48,112 nucleotides of DNA, from the NCBI GenBank assembly GCA_031265205.1, contig JAISCZ010000186.1, positions 1 to 48,112 of the forward strand, written 5' to 3'. The notes below the pieces were generated by a model. The model was not told the DNA's origin. It worked only from the letters and a program-made list of their open reading frames with translations, and searched no databases. The position numbers and the translations under genes are program-made. Numbering within the stretch: position 1 is the first letter of the stretch; each line of letters starts with the position of its first letter. Shown one piece after another: positions 16,774 to 24,939 of the stretch. This stretch comes from Deltaproteobacteria bacterium (GTDB lineage Bacteria; Desulfobacterota; Desulfarculia; Adiutricales; Adiutricaceae).

Positions 16774-18550
16774 TTTTTTCCACCCCTCCATCGGCTTTCT
16801 GATGATGGCGGTGGTCCTCCCCTTTCTGCCCGGCAACCGGCGCTGGAAATGGCTCCTCCTCATTCCGCCCCTGGCCGCCATCTACGCGGCCTTCACCAAC
16901 CAGCCGGGCGACTACCTGACCATGACGTGGCTGGGGCAGACTTTAAAGTTCGGGCACGTGGACGCGCTTTCCTCGATCTTCGCCCAGGTTTTCGCCATCA
17001 TGAGCCTGGCCGGAATCCTCTACGCCCTGCACGTGGACGACAAGGGCCAACACGTCGCGGCCCTTCTCTACGTGACCGGCGGATTCGGCTGCGTCTTCGC
17101 GGGCGATTACCTGACCCTTTTCGCCTTCTGGGAGCTGATGAGCGTCGGCTCCACTTTCCTGGTGATGCTCAACCGCACCCGCGAATCGGTGCTCGCCTCT
17201 TTCCGCTACTTTATCTACCACACGGTGGGTGGGCTCTTTCTCTTGGGCGGCGTGCTCCTACGCCACAAGGCCACGGGCTCCTTTGATTTCGGGCCAATCC
17301 TCGCGGCCTCGGCCCAGCCCTACGACTTTCTAATCCTCGCGGGCTTCTGCGTGAACGCCGCGGTGGTGCCGCTCCACGCCTGGCTGCCGGACGCCTATCC
17401 CCGGGGGACGGTCACCGGCTCGGTTTTTATGTGCGCCTTCACCACCAAGACGGCGGTGTACGTCCTGGCGCGGGCCTTCCCCGGCTGGGAAATCCTCGCC
17501 ATCGCGGGAACGGTCATGGCCATCTTCGGCGTCCTCTACGCCTCGATGGAAAACAACGCCCGGCGCATCCTCTCCTACCATATCGTCAGCCAGGTGGGCT
17601 ACATGGTCGCGGGCATCGGGGTAGGGACGGCCATAACCCTCAACGGGGCCTCGGCGCACGCCTACGCCCACATTCTCTATAAAGGCCTCCTTTTTATGGG
17701 GGCCGGGGCGGTGCTCTACAGCGCCGGAACCCAGAAACTCGACGAGCTGGGGGGACTGGCGGCCCGCCTCCCCTGGGTCATGGTCTTTTACATGGTGGCG
17801 GCCCTCTCCATTTCCGGGATGCCCATCTTCAACGGATTCGTCTCCAAAACCATGACCATCTACGGGGCGGCCGCCGATCACCGGACCTTCGTGGCCCTGG
17901 GTCTCGAGCTCGCGGCGGTGGGCACCTTCGTCTCGGTGGGCTTAAAGCTTCCCTATTTCGCTTTCTGGGGCGGCAAGCCCACGGATTGGAAGCGGGAACT
18001 TAAGCCCATTCCCTTTAACATGTACCTGGGGATGGGGCTCTTGGCCTTCATGTGCGTCCTCCAGGGCGTTTGCCCCGAGATCCTCTACCGCTACCTGCCT
18101 TATCCGGAAGCCGTCGGCGAGTTCCAGCCCTGGACGGCCTGGAACGTATTGCAGGCCTCCACGCTTTTGGGCTTCGCGGGTCTCGCCTTCTACCTGACGC
18201 GCAAAGTCATAACCCCGCACAAGGCCCTGAACCTGGACTTCGACTGGTTCTACCGCCTTATCGGGCGCGCGCTTTATTGGCTTATTTCCCGGCCCGCGGC
18301 CTTTATCGACAATATCTGGACGAACGTCTGGAACGTCGTGGGCCTCCGGGGGCTTATGGGCTCGGCCAGGTCTTCGGTCTTTTTCGACAAGAAAATCATC
18401 GACGGCGTGGTCGACGGCTCCGCCAGCGGGGTCAAAGGGATCGGCGTCATCGGGGCCCTCCTGCAGAACGGCAAGCTCCAGTACTATTTGGGGCTGATGG
18501 TCGTTCTGGCTTTGGGCCTGTTCGCCTTCTTCTGGTACGGGGTCCTTTAA
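16760..18550 (+). CDS. nuoL: NuoL-like antiporter subunit with C-terminal lateral-helix region
   Basis: A 596-residue proton_antipo family protein. The core shows LFAFWELMSVGSTFLVML, NAAVVPLHAWLPDAYPRGT (helix 7 region) and MENNARRILSYHIVSQVGY. After the core there is a C-terminal extension of over 100 residues with amphipathic stretches (WFYRLIGRALYWLISRPAAF, then VDGSASGVKGIGVIGALLQ) and a final helix, as in NuoL, where a long lateral helix runs along the membrane arm and ends in a transmembrane anchor. On that basis I assign it the NuoL role, though the core is about as close to Mrp/NuoM relatives. It overlaps the 94-aa gene by 14 nt. Confidence 0.88.
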   Translation: MVTSNFFHPSIGFLMMAVVLPFLPGNRRWKWLLLIPPLAAIYAAFTNQPGDYLTMTWLGQTLKFGHVDALSSIFAQVFAIMSLAGILYALHVDDKGQHVAALLYVTGGFGCVFAGDYLTLFAFWELMSVGSTFLVMLNRTRESVLASFRYFIYHTVGGLFLLGGVLLRHKATGSFDFGPILAASAQPYDFLILAGFCVNAAVVPLHAWLPDAYPRGTVTGSVFMCAFTTKTAVYVLARAFPGWEILAIAGTVMAIFGVLYASMENNARRILSYHIVSQVGYMVAGIGVGTAITLNGASAHAYAHILYKGLLFMGAGAVLYSAGTQKLDELGGLAARLPWVMVFYMVAALSISGMPIFNGFVSKTMTIYGAAADHRTFVALGLELAAVGTFVSVGLKLPYFAFWGGKPTDWKRELKPIPFNMYLGMGLLAFMCVLQGVCPEILYRYLPYPEAVGEFQPWTAWNVLQASTLLGFAGLAFYLTRKVITPHKALNLDFDWFYRLIGRALYWLISRPAAFIDNIWTNVWNVVGLRGLMGSARSSVFFDKKIIDGVVDGSASGVKGIGVIGALLQNGKLQYYLGLMVVLALGLFAFFWYGVL

Positions 18551-18617
18551 GGGCCCCGCCGCTCCCTTCCGGCTCTTTTCACTAAACCCCTCTCGAGACC
18601 TTCTGGAAATACCGAAA

Positions 18618-20231
18618 ATGCCTGAATCAAGCCCATACCCGGCGCTCACGGTCCTAACTTTCTGGCCGCTCGCGGCGGCGTTCATCCTGGCCTTTCTCCC
18701 CAAGGAGAATCAGGTTCGGATCTGGACCCTTGTCGCCTCCTTAATTGAGGTGGCGCTCGCTTACCCGCTTTTGGCCTTCCAAAACGCGAGCGGCTTTCAG
18801 TTTGTCGAATCGCGCGCCTGGGCGCCCGACTGGGGGCTTACTTACCTCATGGGGGTGGACGGGATCAGCATCCTCATGATTTGGCTCTCGATCTTTACCC
18901 TGCCGGTCTGCGTTCTCTGTTCCTGGACCTATATCGGGAAAAGGGTCAAGGAATTTCACGTCTGCCTGCTTCTCATGACCACGGCCTGCGTGGGGGTCTT
19001 CGCGGCGCTGGACATGGTGCTCTTCTACGTCTTCTGGGAAGCCCTCCTCATTCCCATGTACCTCATGATCGCCATCTGGGGCGGGGCCGAGAAAAGATAC
19101 GCGTCCATTAAGTTCTTCATTTACACCTTGGCCGGCAGCACCCTCTTGCTGGTCGCCATCGTGGCTTTGCGGATCGAGGGCGGGACCTTCTCGATCCCCG
19201 AGCTCATGAACAAGGATTTCGGATTCCGCTTCCAATACTGGATCTTTTTGGCCTTCTTTATCGCCTTCGCCATCAAGGTCCCCATGTTTCCCTTCCACAC
19301 CTGGCTGCCGGCGGCCCACGTCCAGGCGCCCTCGGCGGGCTCGGTCATCTTGGCCGCGGTACTCCTGAAGATGGGGACCTACGGTTTTCTGCGCTTCTCG
19401 CTCCCCATGACTCCCGCGGCCAGCGAGTACTTCGCGCCCCTCATGATCGCCATTTCCATCGCCTCCATCCTGTACGGGGGTTTCGTGGCGCTGGGCCAGA
19501 CGGACATCAAAAAGCTCATCGCCTATTCGTCGGTGGCCCACATGGGCTTCGTGACCTTGGGCATCTTCCTGTTTAGCGAGCGGGGAGTCCAGGGGGCCAT
19601 CTTCCAGATGCTCAACCACGGGATCATCACCGGGGCCCTCTTTATGATGGTGGGAGCGATCTACGAGCGGAGCCACAGCCGCGAGATCGCCCAAAACATG
19701 GGTTTGGGAAAGTTTCTGCCCTATTACATGTTCTTTTGGGGCCTCTTCGGTTTCGCGTCCTTCGGCTTTCCGGGGACCAATGGCTTTGTCGGGGAATTTC
19801 TGGTCTTGGCGGCGGCCTTCCAGGCGAGCGTCGTTATCGGGATCCTCTGCGTGCCCGGGGCGCTCCTCGCCGCCGCCTACATCCTGAAGGTCACCTTAAG
19901 GATGGCGTGGGGCCAGCCAGCTTCCCCCGAGGGGCGCTCCTGGCTGGACTTGAAGAAGAAAGAGTGGGTCTACCTTCTGGGCCCGGCCGCCTTGGTCATC
20001 TACCTGGGACTGGCCCCCACCGCCCTTCTGAACGTCATTACCCCCTCCATTAACGATACCCTCCAGAGTTACGAGGCGCGGAAAGGCTTAGTCGCCCCGG
20101 CGACAATCGCCCGCGAGGCCCTCCCGGAAGAAAGAGCGGGCGAGGAGACGCTAGCGGCGCTGACTCGGGCGAGCGTCGCCCGCTTCGCCCTCCAAGCGAT
20201 CCCGGCTAAGGGAGTAGAAAAAAATGGCTGA
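18618..20231 (+). CDS. nuoM: NADH-quinone oxidoreductase subunit M
   Basis: A 537-residue antiporter-type subunit typical of NuoM: LFYVFWEALLIPMYLMIAIWGG with the helix-5 glutamate, KVPMFPFHTWLPAAHVQAPS with the helix-7 lysine, and TDIKKLIAYSSVAHMGFV. Each such subunit is thought to move one proton per cycle. A polar tail of about 60 residues after the last helix (rich in Ala, Arg and Glu) is longer than usual. The ribosome site is weak, but the ATG fits the family N-terminus. It overlaps nuoN by 8 nt. Confidence 0.96.
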   Translation: MPESSPYPALTVLTFWPLAAAFILAFLPKENQVRIWTLVASLIEVALAYPLLAFQNASGFQFVESRAWAPDWGLTYLMGVDGISILMIWLSIFTLPVCVLCSWTYIGKRVKEFHVCLLLMTTACVGVFAALDMVLFYVFWEALLIPMYLMIAIWGGAEKRYASIKFFIYTLAGSTLLLVAIVALRIEGGTFSIPELMNKDFGFRFQYWIFLAFFIAFAIKVPMFPFHTWLPAAHVQAPSAGSVILAAVLLKMGTYGFLRFSLPMTPAASEYFAPLMIAISIASILYGGFVALGQTDIKKLIAYSSVAHMGFVTLGIFLFSERGVQGAIFQMLNHGIITGALFMMVGAIYERSHSREIAQNMGLGKFLPYYMFFWGLFGFASFGFPGTNGFVGEFLVLAAAFQASVVIGILCVPGALLAAAYILKVTLRMAWGQPASPEGRSWLDLKKKEWVYLLGPAALVIYLGLAPTALLNVITPSINDTLQSYEARKGLVAPATIAREALPEERAGEETLAALTRASVARFALQAIPAKGVEKNG

Positions 20232-21711
20232 GCTTAATTTCAAATTCGCGTATATCTGGCCGGAAACCATTTTTTTCCTGTTGATAATCTATCTCTTTAT
20301 CCTGACCTGCGTGTCCAGGAAAAACCCGGCCCTCGCCGCGGGCGGGGCCCTGGTCGTGGTCCCCGCGGGCGGGATTTTAGCCATTCTCTGCGCCTTTAAC
20401 TCCTTTTATCTGGAAGCGGACATGTTTTTCGGGAGCTACCGGATCGACGGGCTCTCCCAGTTTTTTAAGATCCTCATCTGCCTGGGGTTCGTCGTCGCCG
20501 CTCTTAACTCCTTCCGGCAGCCGACCCTCTCCGTGGAAAAACGGGTCGAGTACTTCCTCTTTCTGACCCTGTCGGCCTGGGGTCTCGTTATCCTTTCCTC
20601 CGGGGCGGAACTCGTCACCATCTATCTCGCCCTGGAACTCTCCAGCTATTCCCTCTACGTCCTTATCCCCGTCCGCGCCAAATCTAAGGCGGCGGCTGAG
20701 GCCGGCCTCAAATACATCCTCTTCGGGGCCGCGGCCACGGCCATGGCCCTCTACGGCCTTTCTTGGATTATCGCCTCCCAGGAGACGACCTATATAGCCA
20801 AGCTCGCGGGGGCCGACTGGTCCTTGGCCGGCAATCCCCTGGCCGTGATGGGGCTTACGCTCTTTTTGGGCGGGCTCTTCTTTAAGCTGGCCCTCTTCCC
20901 CTTCCATTTCTGGTGCCCGGACGTCTACCAGGGAGCTTCCAACGAGACCGCGGCCTTCGTGGCGACTCTCCCCAAGTTGGGGGCGATTATCGTTTTAATC
21001 CGCCTGGCGACCTTCCTGAAGCCCGATTTGGAAATTACCGGGATCCTGGCCCTCCTGGCCGCCGTCTCGGTTACTTACGGCAACTTCTGCGCCTTGGCCC
21101 AGAAGGACCTCAAGCGCATGCTGGGCTTTTCCTCGGTCGCGCACGCCGGATACATCCTCTGCGGATTGGTCGCCGGGACCGCCGAAGGCCTGGCGGCGGC
21201 CGCCTTCTACGCCATGGCCTATCTCCTCATGAACCTTCTGTGCTTCTGGGTGATCAGCCGGATTTCCCAGGACGGGCGGAACCTTACCTACGACGACTTG
21301 AACGGCCTTTCCCGCCGCTCGCCCATTTTGGCTATGTGCCTGGCCGCCGGCGCCTTTTCTCTGGTGAGCCTCCCGCCCACCGTGGGCTTTATCGGCAAGC
21401 TCTGGCTGATCACGAGCCTTTGGGGACACGGCTACGACTGGCTGGTGATCGTGGTCTGCGTGAACAGCGCCATCGCCATTTTTTACTATCTCTCGTTGGT
21501 CCGCCACGCCTACACGGAAGACCCCATTGGGCCTCCCGTTCCCGAGGGTAGCCCCGAGGGGACATTGACGGGCCCTATCGCCCTGACGGACGCCAGCGCC
21601 TACAGCCACGCCGGCGCCCTTTTTCTGGGGATCTTAGTGGTGCTCTTAGGCGTTATCCCGGGTCCGGTTTATAATGTCGCGCTGAACGCGGCGCGGGCCC
21701 TGCTTCCGTAG
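20224..21711 (+). CDS. nuoN: NADH-quinone oxidoreductase subunit N
   Basis: A 495-residue antiporter-type subunit and the last gene of the operon. Family marks are YLALELSSYSLYVLIPV with the helix-5 glutamate, LALFPFHFWCPDVYQGASN and KDLKRMLGFSSVAHAGYIL. NuoN sits nearest to NuoK in complex I. The start is 8 nt inside the end of nuoM. Just downstream a perfect GC palindrome (GGCGCCGCGGCGCC, 21719-21732) without a T-tract is the only terminator-like structure. Confidence 0.96.
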   Translation: MAELNFKFAYIWPETIFFLLIIYLFILTCVSRKNPALAAGGALVVVPAGGILAILCAFNSFYLEADMFFGSYRIDGLSQFFKILICLGFVVAALNSFRQPTLSVEKRVEYFLFLTLSAWGLVILSSGAELVTIYLALELSSYSLYVLIPVRAKSKAAAEAGLKYILFGAAATAMALYGLSWIIASQETTYIAKLAGADWSLAGNPLAVMGLTLFLGGLFFKLALFPFHFWCPDVYQGASNETAAFVATLPKLGAIIVLIRLATFLKPDLEITGILALLAAVSVTYGNFCALAQKDLKRMLGFSSVAHAGYILCGLVAGTAEGLAAAAFYAMAYLLMNLLCFWVISRISQDGRNLTYDDLNGLSRRSPILAMCLAAGAFSLVSLPPTVGFIGKLWLITSLWGHGYDWLVIVVCVNSAIAIFYYLSLVRHAYTEDPIGPPVPEGSPEGTLTGPIALTDASAYSHAGALFLGILVVLLGVIPGPVYNVALNAARALLP

Positions 21712-22589
21712 AGAGACGGCGCCGCGGCGCCTTATGGCTTGGGGCGACGCCGCTCATTTTTAATAACGTCGCGGTCGGGTAGGTTTTAATTATACCGTTC
21801 CAGGCGTAAATCCTATCCGATCGCGATTTGTTATAGTACGCCATGAAAGCGCTTTAGTCGCGGAGCGAAACGATGACTGAAGCGAAACGATTAATGACGC
21901 GGCGGTTACGCCGAGAAGGGACATACGCTTAATAATTATAAAAACCGCGCTAGGCGGGCGCGTTTTCCTAATGTTTAGTCGCCAAATAGACAAGCTAATT
22001 ACGCCTAACAATTAATATGTCACGATATAGCCGTATATATCGCGATTGTCCATGACGACGGAATTAAATAAAATTTTTATTATCCACCCCTATAAGCTCG
22101 GCTTATCGTATTAGTATCGGCGTCGCGTGGTTTATTGGCGGCTGAAGGGGCGATTAAAGAGGCGCCTGAAGCGCCAAGCGGCGTCAGGCGCCCAGGCGCC
22201 TCGCGGCAATCGTTGAGGGATAAATTCAGGTGATCTTCTGAGGCGTCGTCGCCGATGGAAACTTAGCCCGCTCGCGGATGGATTTCGGCTTCTTGCCGTT
22301 TAGAGCGCGAAGCGGGCGTCCCGAGCGGCGCCCCTTTTCCGTCGGCGGATAGCGACGAATCGCGTCAGGGCGGCGAAATCTCGCGCGGTATTCAGAATCA
22401 AGAAGGCGCCGGAAGTCGGGTAATGGTTTTCGCGGAGTCTGATTCCGCGCTCGGCGAATAACGCGAAGTTTCGCTGCGCGCGTCGCGAGAGGCCATAGAT
22501 TTTATAAATAGCTATTTGATATTTTAATATGCTTTAGATTTAATTTTGCAATAAATATTAAAATTAATTTTTATAATTATAGTGTTTTA
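21712..22589. other. Non-coding region downstream of nuoN
   Basis: I see no gene. The first 20 bases include the GC palindrome at 21719-21732. Around 22160-22205 there is a cluster of GGCGCC-containing inverted repeats (AGGCGCCTGAAGCGCC, GGCGTCAGGCGCCCAGGCGCC) that would fold strongly. From about 22500 the sequence turns AT-rich and leads into the repeat array. Confidence 0.5.
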
Positions 22590-23523
22590 TGTAGATAATT
22601 GGAAAATAATCACCTACAATCACGCGCCAGATTATTTAATGTGAGCTACGCCATTTTATTCGTTTTGGAAATGGCGCGCGTAAATTTAGAAAATTTACGC
22701 GCGAAACTATCAAATATGAGCCGCGGCCTTACGCAAAGGGATTTGGGTATAACGCGCGTGGATAATGAAAATCTACGCGCGAAATTAATAATTTGATGAA
22801 AGCGCAAAAAACCTTTAAGAGAAGCAAACGGACGCAAAAAATACCGCATATAACTATTTATCTAATTAGTTGTCCTCATTTAGCATTAGCGGCTAACCGA
22901 ATTTAATTTCTGGGACTTTTTGCGCTCTCATCATAATTTGAACCATGACCTGATTTTAAGGCTTTGAGGAATACTCGCGCGAAATTTAATACTTACGAAA
23001 TAATAAAAATGGGATATAAATTATATTAAATTACGTCAATACCCGCGTAGATTAACAAAATATGCGCGCGAAACTTACAAATTAGAGCTTTGAATTCATT
23101 CAAGGGGTTTTGTAGACGAACGGTGAAACTTGATATTCAATAAAATAATTATTAAATATGAAAAACATGATTATTATATGGGCTTCGATAAAAACGCGCG
23201 TAATTTCGGAAAATTTACGCGCGAACCTACCAAATTTGAGTTTTGGGTTGATTTTAAGCGCTTTGGAAATGTCGAGTGGGTAATATTAATATATGTAATT
23301 ATCAAATATAAGGTATGAATAATTGATTGGGAGTCAGGCGATAACGCGCGTAGAAATTGGAAATTTACGCGCGAAAGTATGTGATGTGAGCTTTGGCCAT
23401 ACTCAAAGGGAGGGGAAGGTTTATAGAAATTTTATATTTAATTTAATAAATATTAAATATAGAATATTGGAAAATTCTTCTCGATTTGGAAATAAGGCGG
23501 GTAGATTTTGAAATTTTGAAGCG
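22590..23523. repeat. Degenerate tandem array of about 150-bp units with 29-bp palindromes
   Basis: Six recognisable units each hold a palindrome with CGCGCG-type ends, at 22675-22703 (perfect: 13-bp arms CGCGCGTAAATTT, 3-nt loop), 22753-22781, 23043-23070, 23195-23223, 23345-23373 and 23496-23523. Each is followed by a conserved GAAACTATCAAATNTGAGC-like block, a less conserved TTTGG...CAAAGGG block and an AT-rich filler. The last three intervals are 150-152 bp. The second interval is 290 bp because the MITE at 22795-22932 sits in it, leaving 145 bp when MITE plus one target duplication are removed. The first interval is a half unit (78 bp). A weaker copy may precede 22675. No coding potential is seen. 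The spacing and unit divergence exclude a CRISPR array. Confidence 0.75.
22795..22932. mobile_element. MITE-like element, copy 2 (138 bp)
   Basis: It starts GATGAAAGCGCAAAAAA and ends TTTTTGCGCTCTCATC, the same terminal inverted repeats as the element at 8877-9015. The interior is shared in part, for example the right-hand GGGACTTTTTGCGCTC. A perfect 7-bp direct repeat ATAATTT flanks it (22788-22794 and 22933-22939). It is inserted inside a unit of the palindrome array. Removing the element and one ATAATTT restores a unit that aligns with its neighbours, which is strong evidence of transposition. Confidence 0.85.
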
Positions 23524-24939
23524 AAACTATCAAATAAGAGCCGTTCGTCAAACGACGGCGGGGGCGAACAGTCTTCAAAGGACGGCGCGCCAAGCGAGTG
23601 TTAAAAAGAATGACGAGGCAAACGCGCGCTCGAAAGGGAACCTTCCAAATGGCGGCTGGCGAAGCCGCTTCTAAAAAATCCCGCTCTATAAGGCCAACGA
23701 ACGAAGACGCGCCTGAAAGCCTCGTTCCCTAATGGCTGGCTAACCGAAGTCAAGATTAAAAATCACGCGCTCAAAGGCGAGTCCTCCGAAATCACGCCCT
23801 TAAGTCGATCTCTCCAAAACTGGCGTACAAAAGGTTCGCCCAATGGTCGTTAGCGAAATATTCCACAAGCCACGCTCGCGAAAACTCATGGAGACCTTAG
23901 CTGGGAATTCTGGGGCGGCCATAACGGGGCGCGTCGCTTTTTGAGGAAGCGACGCGCCAGAGCCAGCGGGTTTAAAACCCGCCTTCGGCGTATCTCAAAG
24001 GCAACGCTGGAGTCGAGGAATAATCTCTCGATGGGAAAATTAACCGCCTTGCCTCCCTCCCGTCCTTGGCAAAGCGAAGGGTATTCGGGAGAAAAAAGAC
24101 TCGTCGGACGGCAAGGGGAAAGCGCGCCCCATGACCCGCCGTGAAGTCGGCTGAATAAAAATTGTATATTTAAAGACGCAATCGGAAGTCACGTTACGGG
24201 CTACGGATAGTCGCGTCCAAGCCGAAGCCCGATCTCGCGAAGGCTCTCCGCGTCGCGAGACTCGGTTAAATTCACGTTTCTGAGCGCGTAAATTGTCGCT
24301 ATCCTTATTTGGAAGCGTCGACAGGTGAACTCGCCTATGTTAAGCGCGAAAATGGAGGGTGAGCTGAGACGTTTGGCTTGGAAATTACCCATGTTTTTCC
24401 GAATGCTTGATCGTAAATATCAAAACTTATGCTAAAATGCCTATGTTTAGATTTTAGCTTCTTATCCTGGGGTCGAGGCTCCCGCCTCCCCTGGGAGGCA
24501 AAGCTTCTCTCAGGTTTTTAGAAAAATTCTAAGTTTGGCTCCCAGCGGATCGGGCCCATCAGCCGAGTCAATAACGCGCCCCCCCTGGGTGGTGGAGAAA
24601 TAACTTTTATGGTTAGGGCGATTAGCTGGAAAATTATAGAGCCTTTAGTTTTTATAAATATCGCTTATTCTCTCAATATCTTTCCGAACTTCGCGGTTTC
24701 TCGAAGGGCGAGCCCTTCGACATAGGTTCCCTGAAAGCCGCTTCTTTATTTTAGGATTTTAAGGAAGCGAGGCCTGGAACAGCTTTCCGTTTTTCGCCTT
24801 TGTTTACTCTATTACGCCTTTGCCTGGTACCAAAGGGGCGCGAGCGCCCCAGCCTTTGGGAGGGCGCCGTGGTGGAGAAATAGTTCTTCCCCAGCTTAAA
24901 ACCACTTAGCTTTAAGATGGGTTTGAAGGAGGATTTGCC
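23524..24939. other. Non-coding region upstream of the autotransporter
   Basis: No gene is supported; short open frames have no family resemblance. From 23600 to 23800 there are weak ACGCGC...CAAAT-like echoes of the palindrome array. Hairpins are frequent: GCGGGTTTAAAACCCGC near 23968, GCCTCCC-CT-GGGAGGC near 24488, TCGAAGGGC-GA-GCCCTTCGA at 24701-24720 and a nested CCAAA-GGGGCGC-GA-GCGCCCC...TTTGG at 24830-24859. The 14-mer GTGGTGGAGAAATA occurs at 24589-24602 and 24869-24882. A possible extended -10 element (TGCTAAAAT, 24430-24438) would start a leader of about 500 nt. Confidence 0.45.

Noticed and set aside
22590..23523. CRISPR array
   Set aside because: Repeats recur every 150 bp, not 60-75 bp, are degenerate, and the sequence between them is itself related from unit to unit, so there are no unique spacers. 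No cas gene is present.
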